Source: Arion vulgaris (Eukaryota; Mollusca; Gastropoda; Stylommatophora; Arionidae). From it: a stretch of DNA of 64,000 nt. This document shows, one piece after another, positions 45,403 through 55,249 of this stretch (positions are counted from its first letter, which is position 1; each line of letters starts with the position of its first letter). Below the pieces are notes generated by a model that was not told where the DNA came from, did not search any database, and was given only the letters and a program-made list of their open reading frames with translations. The position numbers were made by a program, and so were the translations under genes. The DNA lies in contig CM036765.1 of assembly GCA_020796225.1 (NCBI GenBank), positions 35,554,066 through 35,618,065 of the forward strand. The letters are read 5' to 3'.

Positions 45403-45885
45403 GAGATATGGAACAGTGGAACCATTAAAATAATAGAACAGGAACAGTATACAGTAGAGATATGGAACAGTGGAACCATTAAAATAATAGCGCAGGAACG
45501 GTATACAGTAGAGATATGGAACAGTGGAACCATTAAAATAATAGAACAGGAACAGTATACAGTGGAGATATGGAACAGTGGAACCATTAAAATAATAGAA
45601 CAGGAACGGTATACAGTAGAGATATGGAACAGTGGAAATGGAATAGAGCAGGAACAGTATACAGTGGAGATATGGAACAGTGGAAATGGAATAGAGCAGG
45701 AACAGTATACAGTGGAGATATGGAACAGTGGAAATGGAATAGAGCAGGAACAGTATACAGTGGAGATATGGAACAGTGGAAATGGAAAAGAGCAGGAACT
45801 GTATACAGTGGAGATATGGAACAGTGGAAATGGAATAGAGCAGGAACAGTATACAGTGGAGATATGGAACAGTGGAAATGGAAAT
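45403..45885 (+). repeat. Tandem array with 54-bp units (4) followed by 48-bp units (5.5)
   Basis: Both unit types begin GAGATATGGAACAGTGGAA and end GAACAGTATACAGTG. The 54-bp type has CCATTAAAATAATAGAACAG in the middle; the 48-bp type has ATGGAATAGAGCAG. Both lengths are multiples of three, giving frames of 288 and 172 codons on the minus strand and about 120 on the plus strand, none convincing as genes. Confidence 0.95.
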
Positions 45886-46075
45886 CGTTGCATATCCTTT
45901 ACAGAACTTTGCCTTCAACCATAGTGAACGTTGATTTTCTAGTCACCACTTATACGTTCAGTAGTTTGCCATTGCTTTCTGAACGGTGATGTCTATTTTT
46001 ACCGTTGGTAAAAATCCACGCCGAACATGTTTGCTTCCAAACTGCTCGCGGCGTAGTTTGAACCAGGTACACTGT
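45886..46075 (-). mobile_element. SINE-3 copy
   Basis: The plus strand reads GTTGCATATCCTTTACAGAA, TACGTTCAGTAGTTTGCCAT, TTGCTTCCAAACTGCTCG and GTTTGAACCAGGTACAC. It is the reverse complement of the SINE-3 body and B box. Confidence 0.82.
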
Positions 46076-46395
46076 AACAGTACATCCAGTTAAAAATATG
46101 TTAATTAAATATACTGATTATTACCAGAATGATTCTGAGAATAGTTGAGTCTATTATTAGTGGTTTTTTAAAGTGAATATCCCACTATGGTTACCGTATT
46201 GAACACACACACAGACGCACAAACAGACAATACACACTTGGGTTTAAAATAGATACGTTTAGATGTCAAGACCGTTGCCCTGACAATTTCAATGAACTGT
46301 AAAGGTGAACGAGGGGACGTGGGCGCGTCACATGAGTGCAGTGATATCGATGCCAACTTCTAACCAGTCGTGTCTTCTAAGAGTGTCTTATGTTA
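46076..46395. other. Unrecognised sequence flanking the DNA transposon
   Basis: No element is recognised. The last two bases (46394-46395, TA) are the left target duplication. Confidence 0.5.
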
Positions 46396-46501
46396 TAGTC
46401 TGTCCATTAATTCGTGAGCACGTTTGAAATTGATTTTCTCGAAAACTACCTGTTGGATCTCAGTGATTTTTGCAAGCAGCCTTAGAATATCCATGACGCT
46501 A
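46396..46501 (+). repeat. Left terminal inverted repeat of the DD82E-like transposon
   Basis: 106 bp, from TAGTCTGTCCATTAATTCGT to ATATCCATGACGCTA. It pairs with 48474-48579 at 105 of 106 positions. The mismatch is GCAAGCAGCC here and GCATGCAGCC in the partner. Confidence 0.97.
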
Positions 46502-46839
46502 GAGAAATATTTTTTCCAAGAAAATTTGATGTAGTTTGAAATATTTCTTCTTCAGGTTATATTAAAATCAACCTCACCGGATTGTACACAATAGTAACAG
46601 ATTTACGGTACACAGACGCGTTGTTCTAAAAATACATTATGGTAACATAGAAATATCGTGAGTATACAACAATTTCACGAAATCCCGTGCACCTAACCCA
46701 GTCGACTTTGAACGCGGAAAGCATATGACGTTATAATTGGGATACCGTTGTATAGTTATAGGCGTATCTCGCTATTTGTATGAAGCTATTGTATCATATT
46801 TGTTGGCTTATCAAAACTGACATTGATATCACATTCATA

Positions 46840-48102
46840 ATGAGTCTGAAGTGCACATTTATAACAATGCAGAAGGTTACAGTTTTACTATACCAACACT
46901 TCCGTAGGGAATCTAAGAGAGGTCATCTATATTGCGATATTCATAACCCTGAGAAACGAACGCAACTGGCGCTTGGTCTGAATAGAGAATCCTTTTCCCG
47001 ATGGATTAAACAGGACACAAAGTGCACTAATGTTAAGCAAGGACGGAAAAGAACAATTGACGACTTTGACATAGATGTCATAAGACGGAGCTCTTGAAAA
47101 TGTTTGCGACAAATCAACTTGTTACTCTCAGGAAACTGAAATTAAAACTGCAATCAGATTGCAGCATAGACATTTCTAAAAGTACTCTATGAAAAATTGT
47201 AAGAGCCGCCGGCTTCACCTTCAGAAAAACTATAGGCGGCAGGAATATTATTTGTGAAAAGCCACATTTAATTGCTGCCCGAAGTAAATACCTGAGGCAG
47301 ATCCGTGAGCGGCGGAGGCAAGGCTATGATATTGTATATTTGGACGAATCCTAGGTCAATGCTCACCACACCAATGCTAAAGAATGGCAATCAGCAGACG
47401 GTGAACAGAAAAGAAAAATACCAAGCAGCAAAGGCCAGCGTATTATACTAACACATGCAGGAAGCAGTGAAGAAGGTCTTGTCCATGACGCTGGACTTAT
47501 TTTCCAATCAAAAAGTACCGACGGTAGGGACTATCACACAGAAATGAATGGACATATTTTCAGGCACTGGATGGAGAAAGATCTACTTCCAATTCTAAAC
47601 AGACCATCATGCTTGGTAATGGATAATGCATCCTATCACAACGCAGTATCAGCGGAAGACAAAGTACCAACTGCATCAAATACAAAAGATCAAATTAGGA
47701 CTTGGCTTGCTAAGGAAAATGTCAGCTTCGATGATACATATTTGAAACCCGAGTTGTTGCACCTGGTGAGGATGACAAATAAGACAAAGGTGTTTCATAT
47801 TGACAAAATCATTGCGGAATACGGCCACACGTCTTTGCGACTACCTCCATATCATGCTCAATCCGATAGAGCTTGTCTGGGCTAAAGTAAAAGGGCAAGT
47901 TGCCGAACAGAACAGGACGTTTAAAATGTGTGATGTTGAAGTTCTGACACGTGAGTCCTTCTCAATGATAGACATGCAGTTCTGGAAGAAGTGTGTTGAA
48001 CATGTGCTCCGAGAGGAAGACGAGTACTGGCACCGAGATGGATTACAATTTGTCCAGCCAGTAACAATTATCAACCTCATGGAATCGTCAGATTCGGGAT
48101 GA
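46840..48102 (+). pseudogene. DD82E-like transposase, decayed
   Basis: The N-terminal part (46840-47097) has a helix-turn-helix-like segment: NPEKRTQLALGLNRESFSRW, then a basic linker KQGRKRTIDDFDIDVIRR. After a frameshift near 47098 the second frame runs to about 47866. It reads MFATNQLVTLRKLKLKLQ, the first Asp in YDIVYLDES (47343), the second in CLVMDNASYHN (47622), and TSLRLPPYH. After a second shift, LNPIELVWAKVKG supplies the Glu (47869). The protein ends at 48102 with TIINLMESSDSG. In-frame stops are TGA at 47190 and TAG at 47352, the latter just after LDES where the family usually has Trp. All three catalytic residues are still present. ATG at 46840 or 46867 could be the original start. 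Cut-and-paste transposase; inactive in this copy. Confidence 0.88.
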
Positions 48103-48473
48103 TACAAATCATATTTTGATTACAGACTGAGAAATAGCAACGTATATATTTCCATATCCAAATGCGTCTACCATCATACAATTTGTGGTGAAGTTAAGAC
48201 ACCCTGGGGTCTAATGGTGACCGAAGGGGAGGACTAACTGTTGCATATTGTATCCAAGTTCACGATTGCACATAAAGGGCAACACACTTAATTACTTGAC
48301 CTATCAAGTTAATATGGAGATACACCTATGAATAGAATTGACATGGACAAATTCTAGGGATACTGTAAAATCTAAAATTTGAGCCCCCGTATTTGCAATT
48401 GTCATGAAAGATCAAAGGAATTCGCCGATGTGCAAAATCCGTAGCATCTATGGACTACTGGTTAGCTTTATTT

Positions 48474-48579
48474 TAGCGTCATGGATATTCTAAGGCTGCA
48501 TGCAAAAATCACTGAGATCCAACAGGTAGTTTTCGAGAAAATCAATTTCAAACGTGCTCACGAATTAATGGACAGACTA
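48474..48579 (-). repeat. Right terminal inverted repeat of the DD82E-like transposon
   Basis: Reverse complement of the left repeat, ending GGACAGACTA before the TA duplication. Confidence 0.97.
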
Positions 48580-48639
48580 TAGTTTACTTTTGGTGATTTC
48601 ACCATTTCAACTGTTGTATATAAGACATCTATCTCCCTC

Positions 48640-48645
48640 TCTCCT

Positions 48646-48696
<51 letters not shown>

Positions 48697-48722
48697 CTGT
48701 ATGTGTGTGTGTGTGTGTGTGC
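48640..48722 (+). repeat. (TC)n followed by (GT)n microsatellite
   Basis: A TC run at about 48650-48691 is followed by a short CGCTGTCTGTAT link and a GT run to 48721. Frames across it are artefacts. Confidence 0.95.
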
Positions 48723-48734
48723 TATGTCAGTTTC

Positions 48735-48960
48735 GCCAAATGTGGCACTGTAACAACACAAGAGGAATCCGCATAGCTGAGAATCATCGTACCGTTGGAG
48801 CACAGAGAAAACGAGCTGCGCGAAAAAACAGAACACACAACACGCACATGTTTAACCTTGATCATGTATGCCGCACGTGTGGTAGGGGATTGTGTTCTAG
48901 GATTGGACTCTACATTCACCTCTGCACACACCGGAGAGGTGTAGCAACACACATCTGAGA
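48735..48960 (+). mobile_element. LINE-F-like 3' end: zinc-finger tail
   Basis: The frame reads AENHRTVGAQRKRAARKNRT, then HVCRTCGRGLCSRIGLYIHL and CTHRRG. The finger spacing is C-X2-C-X12-H-X3-H, like the C-terminal finger of the LINE tail at 6845-7075. It starts just after the microsatellite. An alternative is an unrelated zinc-finger exon, but the basic linker favours a LINE. Confidence 0.6.
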
Positions 48961-49525
48961 CTGTTGTTATCATCGCTTCTGCTTAGACTACTATTATTAT
49001 TATTATGTTATGTCAGTTTAATTATGTTAATTTTTAACGAATAGCTATTTGTGTGTTTCAACTTTGTGTGTCAGATGTGAGCGCAATGTCGCCGACTTTA
49101 ATACTTACATGTTATGTATGTGATATGTGTACATCTTATGTAAGTGCAATTATGTTTTTTTTCACACAGAAAGCGGCACATGAATCTGATCTGTACATGA
49201 ATTATGCGAATGCAGTCACGTTGATTGAAAATGTAGCCAACCGCGTGCTTGATTTTTGCGTCTGTAGTAATTTATATTTGTATATGATGTATATATATTG
49301 GTGTATGTGTCTTTGTGTTTGATGCATTTGTATGTATCTCTCCCTCTCTATGTGTATTGAGTGTTATTTGTTGTAAAAGGGAGTCACATTCAGTAATATA
49401 CTATTCGACGATTTCTCAGTGAAAACGCTTGCACTTAATATGGTCATTGTGCTGGGCACAATCTAGAATATATTAACTGTATAATCTCAAATATCTGTAT
49501 ATGTTACAATTTCTCCCAGTAAAAA
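48961..49525. other. Unrecognised AT-rich sequence
   Basis: TATTATTATTATTATG simple repeat near 48990. The 89-codon plus frame at 49053-49322 has no motif. Confidence 0.5.
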
Positions 49526-49690
49526 ATAAGAGAAAGACAACAGAGAAAATGGAATCAGGACGTAACTGATGGTTTGAACATAATGGCTGCAGAGGCGGGG
49601 CATATAGCCTATGAGAGACAGAAATACCAAATGACTATTGAGGTGGCAATGTTCTGCGCAGGAGACGCTATTTTATGATGATAATGATAT
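49526..49690 (+). mobile_element. LINE-D 3' end
   Basis: It reads RKTTEKMESGRN in one frame and WNQDVTDGLNIMAAEAGHIA, then YERQKYQ and GGNVLRRRRYF across frames, ending GATGATAATGATATG. It corresponds to WIQDVTDSFSMTSAETGHL of the 32370 copy. Confidence 0.7.
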
Positions 49691-49825
49691 GTAACACTCG
49701 AGGGTATGAAATAATTCCCATGTACGTTTGCTCAACGCAGAAATGTATGATATCGTATTATTATGTTTCTGTCAGTCTGCTTGTTTGTATCTTGTTCGCT
49801 TGTTACTTGAGCTTACTTGAACGAT

Positions 49826-49884
49826 TCCACCATCATTATTGCGCTTCGATGACAAACCATGCTTGCTCTGATCTCTTATTACCC
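49826..49884 (+). mobile_element. Dispersed repeat V, short fragment
   Basis: CCACCATCATTATTGCGCTT, then GACAAACCATGCTTGCTC and TGATCTCTT match the first 60 bases of repeat V. Confidence 0.55.
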
Positions 49885-49904
49885 ATATAAATCATTGTGA
49901 CGAT

Positions 49905-50290
49905 GTATGAAATCTGTAACATTGGCAAGTATCCCTGTTGTAATTTATTAGGGCATGCGGGTGTTTACGGTAATGAGAGAGCGGACAGGTTTGCATCAAC
50001 AGCATCGATTGTTGGGCAGTTGAAGATGGATAAGGGGATATTCTTCGGTCTCTTCGCGACTGTCTGTTGGATGAGAACACTAAAATCGATGTTGACCATG
50101 CGATTTAGGCAGTTTTTAGTTACCCGTTGTACAAGTCGAACTGGATGCCTGAGAGGTAGAGTGAGAGGTGTGTTTAATCAGCGAACCACGGGAACCATCA
50201 GTATGCATACTCTTCGATATATGTTGGGGGAGACTGAGCACAAATGGGTCTACCCGGAGTGCAATGACGTCAGTTTAGTAACCAATAACC
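49905..50290 (+). mobile_element. LINE-E fragment: RNase H end and C-terminal tail
   Basis: The frame has NLLGHAGVYGNERADRFAST, the GHxGVxGNExAD motif at the end of retroelement RNase H domains. It is followed by MRFRQFLVTRCTSRTGCLRG and TISMHTLRYMLGETEHKW, like the post-RNase-H tail of R1/I-type LINEs. A 169-codon frame stays open to 50406, but its upstream half is missing and its last part has no known motif. Confidence 0.7.
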
Positions 50291-50738
50291 AATTTATTAG
50301 GAAATTACAAATTTGTAGACATTTCGATGTAATTGTTATTAATGAATTTTGCCTAGACATAAGCGATCTATCCTACTCTGCTCCATTTTTAATTGTCAAG
50401 GATTAATTGATGTACTCAACTTGAACATTGAACGAACATTGTGTATTTCGTCTCTGATAGGACTAGTCACTAGATCTTACATACAGTATAAAAATGGTAT
50501 TACTAAAAAAAAAAGTGCCTGATCGTTAAACAGGGAAAGTGAACCTTGCACATTTTGAGTGCTAGACGAGTACCAGTTTGTGCTAACATGTGATAAATAT
50601 GTATGCTTTGTGTGTGTGATTAAAATGGGATTACTTCAAGAAGATTTAACTTGACTCAAAATTAAACGACCGACTCTTCTTGAAACATGCGATATTAATA
50701 AATAAAATACTAAAATGGGATTAGATTAAAAAATATGT
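50291..50738. other. Unrecognised AT-rich sequence
   Basis: AT-rich. AAAATGGGATTA occurs twice (50623 and 50713). Otherwise featureless. Confidence 0.5.
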
Positions 50739-50739
50739 T

Positions 50740-51060
50740 AGAAAATAAAGTAATTCCAATAATGTTTTTGTGTCTTCCAACATCGCATTCTGTATCGTAG
50801 TTTCACCCGTGTCTTCTTGGAGCTCGAAAGGGGATACAAGAATAGTAACACTATAACATATAAGGCATGTTGTAAGTGGCAAGTAAGGTAGGGACCTAGC
50901 GAAGCTACCCTATTAAATAAAAAGCGTCTCAGAAATCGAATGTGCGGGCCTACTTGTGCGGGTCTACAACGTACAATCACTCTAAGGCTCAGATCACATA
51001 AAAATCATAAATAGTGGTTTAATAAGTAATAGATATGGAGCTTTCGAAGAAGAAGAAGAA
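50740..51060 (-). mobile_element. Dispersed repeat Y
   Basis: It contains AACATATAAGGCATGTTGTA, TAAATAAAAAGCGTCTCAGA, ATCATAAATAGTGGTTTAAT and ends CTTTCGAAGAAGAAGAAGAA. It is the reverse complement of the layout at 21368-21590, which also has the TTCTTCTTCTTCGAACG tract. Confidence 0.8.
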
Positions 51061-51420
51061 GAAAGAGAAAGAAGAAGTATCACAGTCTCATACTGTAATT
51101 GTGTTATTGCTAGGCCAGTTCTCCGATCTCCTCCATCGGGGAGTAAGCATAACTTATTTCGACAATGTTTCCCAGTAATGGCGGGCGTTGACAGCTGTGC
51201 AGAAATATTGTTGTAGTGCAGCAATTGTCTCTTGATCTCAATTCAAAAACAGGAAGTTGTCAGCGTACATACACAGAGACTGTCAAATCGTGTTGTATTT
51301 TTGGCTTATGAGGGTCTGAGTGAGTGTTGAAAATGTAACTGGTCCAGACTATTTGGCAACAATCTGGGTGACATCTGATATTTTATTGATGTCTTTGATT
51401 ACATGAATCAAAGGAAACGG
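51061..51420. other. Unrecognised sequence
   Basis: No family is assigned. The 76-codon minus frame at 50994-51224 overlaps repeat Y and has no motif. Confidence 0.45.
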
Positions 51421-52000
51421 GACCATATATATGTACCAGGGTCTAGCACCGGTAGAGGACAGGGAAGACAGATAAGACAGAGAGGATAGAGAAGAGGATA
51501 GAGAGGGCCACAGACAGACAGTAGAGGGAGGCCAGAAAAGTAGAACAGACAGACAGTTAGAGAGGAGGCCAGTAAACACAGAGGTAGAGTCTGGCTGAGA
51601 GCCAGTAAATTAGAAATCACTACAAGATACTGTCTGGTCATACAGAAGACGGACAGAGAGCAGTCAAGAGAACTCTGGCATAGACAGAAGCAGAGAACTC
51701 TAGCACAGACACTAGCGCAGAATAAGAAAACCAGTAGAGAACTCCAGGAGGTATACGTTAGATGCGGTCCAGACCTGAGACATACTGTCTCCTAATGACT
51801 TTGACGGCATCATCAACAGTTCTAGAAGAATAGACCTTCGTGAGAACATCGCTGAGACATACTGTCTCCCAAATGACTTTGAAGTCTTCATCTTCATCAT
51901 CAGCAGTTCTAGAAGACTAGACCTTCGTGAGAACATCGCTGAGATCTTCGTGAGAACATCGCTGAGACATACTGTCTCTTAATGACTGAGGTCATTATCA
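51421..52000 (+). repeat. Degenerate purine-rich and 60-85-bp imperfect repeats
   Basis: At 51455-51610 imperfect AGAGAGGATAGAGAAGAGGA and ACAGACAGACAGTAGAGGG blocks recur. At 51770-51990 a block containing GAGACATACTGTCTCCYAAT and TAGACCTTCGTGAGAACATC is present two to three times with internal length changes. Minus frames of 74-77 codons are by-products. Confidence 0.75.
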
Positions 52001-52724
52001 TCATCTTCAGAGAACCCACAGTACTGGACACATAGATTTGCATAGGAATAGATCAAGTTGTGTTTATACTTCTTATGGATATAGGCCAGAGTGGAACATT
52101 AGGTACGTTATATTAGAAACTACTTAAGTTAGAGATATTCTTTTAGGTGTTAAATATTTGTTTATATATATAAATTTTGTTGTTGGGTTTATGTAGTTGT
52201 AATAATGTATTCTACATGTTATAAAACCATGTATTTTTAATGTTGAAGAATAGTTAAATAAACATATAAATTTAAATATCGACTTGAGTTAGACAGAGAG
52301 AGAGAGAGAGAGAGAGAGCATGTGGATACGAATGACTGAGATACACTAGTGACCAGGACACATCTCTCTTTCTGGCTTTACCGTGCTCGGTGTTGGCACG
52401 ACTACCCACACTAGCACGGTACCTTTTATGTCTTGCAGTGACTAGGATATTCCCTCATCCATTTCTTCACCCTGGACTGTTACAGTTCAAAGCTGGCTGC
52501 TGTACCCAGGATATTCTCCCCCACAAATTCACTGGACCCCTTACTGCTACAATACAGTATATTAATACAATATATATTAATCATGAACAAATGAAACATA
52601 ATATATTTAAAGAATGTCACCATGATGCTGGACATCAACTTAATTTATTTGAGAGCGAAGATCCACTTAAAAGGAATATTTTTAGTGTGAATGTTGGCAT
52701 AACACATCCATCTAAATTTCATTA
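52001..52724. other. Unrecognised; includes an AG microsatellite
   Basis: An AG run lies at about 52293-52318. A 111-codon plus frame at 52390-52725 has no motif I recognise and no splice context. Confidence 0.4.
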
Positions 52725-53003
52725 GTTTGAGCACCCGCAGCTCATCGACTAACAAATGGGGTTTATGAAGAACAGAAGTTGTCCCCATGCAATATTCGCT
52801 TGTATACAGTTAGTATAGTTTGAGTACCCGCAGCTCATCGACTAACAAATGGGGTTTATGAAGAACAGAAGTTGTCCCCATGCAATATTCGCTTGTATAC
52901 AGTTAGTATAGTTTGAGTACCCGCAGCTCATCGACTAACAAATGGGGTTTATGAAGAACAGAAGTTGTCCCCATGCAATATTCGCTTGTATACAGTTAGT
53001 TAA
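52725..53003 (+). repeat. 93-bp tandem repeat, 3 copies
   Basis: The unit begins GTTTGAGTACCCGCAGCTCA and ends TATACAGTTAGTATA. The copies are identical except for GAGCACC in the first. The array ends at the start of the RT fragment at 53004. Confidence 0.97.
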
Positions 53004-53365
53004 AAGCACTGTCGAATTCGATGAAGAGATACAAGGTACATTCGTAGATCAGAAAAAAGCGTTCGACCGCGTAGATACAAAAAAGTTGTGGAGAATATAG
53101 TCAGATTATGAAGTTAACCATACTGAAATAGAAGTGGTAAACCATTAATTAGACATGAACATCAAAACTAATTCAGAAGTAGAGGTCAACAAAACTAATA
53201 AGACGCATAATATGATCAATGTATATGAGACTTATACATCTAACAAGGTAATACAAATGAATATATTAACTTTCGAATATAAATGTTACAGAGAAGAGTT
53301 ATCCATATGCCAAAGACAGAGAAGATAACACACCCTATCTAAAGGGACTCAAGATCATAACAAAC
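53004..53365 (+). mobile_element. LINE-D copy, RT fragment and linker (5' part)
   Basis: FVDQKKAFDRVDTKKLWRI (53030-53100) is reverse transcriptase motif with the first catalytic Asp region (FxDxxKAFDxV). After a deletion, INILTFEYKCYREELSI (around 53260-53310) is the linker also seen as EYKCYRSVHRISWTE at 32370. The central RT is missing. The copy is then interrupted by the 81-bp array and resumes at 53945. Confidence 0.75.
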
Positions 53366-53395
53366 TCCATGATGCTACCAGTAAGAATTTCTTTT

Positions 53396-53881
53396 TCTTC
53401 AGCGATTTCTGGTCATGCGCTTAGTTTACTGTGGATCACAAACTGGGCAGTCAGGTTCAGGTCTGTCAAGTTTCCTTCTTCAGCGATCTCTGGTCATGCG
53501 CTTAGTTTACTGTGGATCACGAACTGGGCAGTCAGGTTCAGGTCTGTCAAGTTTCCTTCTTCAGCGATTTCTGGTCATGCGCTTAGTTTACTGTGGATCA
53601 CAAACTGGGCAGTCAGGTTCAGGTCTGTCAAGTTTCCTTCTTCAGCGATCTCTGGTCATGCGCTTAGTTTACTGTGGATCACGAACTGGGCAGTCAGGTT
53701 CAGGTCTGTCAAGTTTCCTTCTTCAGCGATTTCTGGTCATGCGCTTAGTTTACTGTGGATCACAAACTGGGCAGTCAGGTTCAGGTCTGTCAAGTTTCCT
53801 TCTTCAGCGATTTCTAGTCATGCGCTTAGTTTACTGTGGATCACGAACTGGGCAGTCAGGTTCAGGTCTGTCAGGTTTTCC
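53396..53881 (+). repeat. 81-bp tandem array, 6 copies with alternating pairs
   Basis: The unit begins TCTTCAGCGATTTCTGGTCA. Odd copies read GATTTCTGG...CACAAACTG and even copies GATCTCTGG or GATTTCTAG...CACGAACTG. This shows a 162-bp dimer repeat on top of the 81-bp one. The unit is 27 codons, so two frames (202 and 158 codons) stay open. I do not treat them as genes. Confidence 0.96.
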
Positions 53882-53944
53882 CAAAGCTTAGTTTTTAGGT
53901 CAACTGCGTGTGGACACATGTTGCTTCTCAGTTCACACAGGAGA

Positions 53945-54225
53945 GGAAAGTCTTGCAAGACATGCTCCGGGGAATGAAAACATTTATATATTTTGAACAC
54001 ATAAAAAGACATAAAGGGCTGGAGAAGAAAATTATGGAGGGAGACATCCCGGCAAGGAGGAATACCACAGAGGAGAAGATAAAGTTAAAATGTGATGGAT
54101 TATTTGAGTATGACGTCATAGGAAGCGAGGCATCTGTCTTATGAGGGTGATAAATTGGGCAATTATTGCCTGGAGGGGCAAAGTTCTGCTCATGACAAGC
54201 TAATGAATGATGATAAATACATGTT
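53945..54225 (+). mobile_element. LINE-D 3' end (resumes after the 81-bp array)
   Basis: KTFIYFEHIKRHKGLEKKIM and EGDIPARRNTTEEKIKLKCD correspond to YFGHIKRHEGLEKTTMEG...RRRRGRPRRRW of LINE-D. It ends GGGGCAAAGTTCTGCTCATG, ACAAGCTAATGAATGATGAT, the LINE-D terminus. Confidence 0.82.
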
Positions 54226-55126
54226 AAATTCTGCCACGCGTTAAATTTATTCATGATTAATCAATCTGTTAATTAAATTAATTTTTAGTACGACCTGCTA
54301 CCAGACGCATAATTGTGCATGGGGATTAAATAGCAAGTGCCTATCTCAGGAAGCATGGTTAATTGTGTAGTTGTATTCATGAACTGAATTTTAGTAGTTC
54401 TTTGACCTGTAAGATGTACATCTTTCAATGCAGCTTCATCTACTTGTAATTAGAATATAGAAAATCTACACATACTGGACTTGTTTGTTATGATATGAAT
54501 GTGGTGTTATTTAGGGAAGTGGTAGCAGTTCGTCTCTTCAACATGTCTTTATGTACCGCAGATTAATGCATTTCTACTGAACACATTATATCTTTCGCTG
54601 GAGAAATCAATTGTTGTTGCATTTTTCATTTTGTTCTCAATGTGTTTACATTTTTCACATCTTTAATTAATTGAACATGGACGATAAAAAAAGTAGTCAG
54701 TATCTGATACAGCTTTTGACGTTCTGTAACATCATACAGTGCCGTCTCGCATCGACGTGTGGCTGCAATGGACCTCTAAAATCCACTGTTTCTTGCCTCA
54801 GCAAACCTGTAATTTGTCAATCTCTTGATGTTTCTCTCCCTCTTGTGTCGCCATTTTCATCTTTCTCGCCGCACTTTGACATTTCAATTTCAACAATATT
54901 TTGATCAATGGGTCAAGTCTCTATATGTGTCCGAAACAATTTTTTATTTGTTTTATTTTATATCCTTAGTAATTATTTTTTCAGGTCCATTTTTCTAGAA
55001 CTTTATTTTATTTGTGTTCAGTTCCATGCAGTACGATCTATTCGTCTGTATATTCACCTTTCAACGGAATTAATGATGTGTTTCAAATGGGGCTCTTTGT
55101 ATTTATTAAACCTTTTGTATAGCATA
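54226..55126. other. Unrecognised AT-rich sequence
   Basis: I see no element or exon. Frames at 54671-54904 and 54908-55138 have no recognised motif. Confidence 0.45.
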
Positions 55127-55249
55127 CAGCAACAGTAAGATGGTTCCTAGTTGCTCGATCCATGCCCATCCTTGGCAGAGTACCTATAGCAACAGTAAGA
55201 TGGTTCCTAGTTGCTCGATCCATGCCCATCCTTGGCAGAGTACCTATAG
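55127..55249 (+). repeat. 60-bp direct duplication, 2 copies
   Basis: Two nearly identical copies begin AGCAACAGTAAGATGGTTCC and end GGCAGAGTACCTAT. Frames are open on both strands because the length is a multiple of three. Confidence 0.95.

Larger units (their letters stand above)
46396..48579 (+). mobile_element. Complete Tc1/mariner-superfamily transposon with long D-E spacer (DD82E/Sailor-like)
   Basis: The 2184-bp element is flanked by TA on both sides (46394-46395 and 48580-48581), the target duplication of IS630/Tc1/mariner transposons. Both ends are 106-bp inverted repeats with a single mismatch, starting TAGTCTGTCC. Inside lies one transposase gene with lesions. In the DDE domain 81-83 residues separate the second Asp from the Glu, depending on how a frameshift is resolved. 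Most Tc1/mariner families have 34-41. A spacer of 82 defines the group described as Sailor (DD82E); that assignment is from memory of the family and needs a search. The near identity of the ends suggests a fairly recent insertion. Confidence 0.9.

Noticed and set aside
45027..45893. 288-codon minus frame and overlapping frames on both strands
   Set aside because: They span the 54/48-bp array and an inverted reading of the LINE-C tail. Openness follows from unit length.
52390..52725. 111-codon plus frame as a gene
   Set aside because: No recognised motif, no splice context, and it ends in the first 93-bp unit region. Left unassigned.
53369..53977. 202-codon plus frame with 27-residue repeats
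   Set aside because: The 81-bp tandem array is inserted in a dead LINE. Two overlapping frames are equally open.
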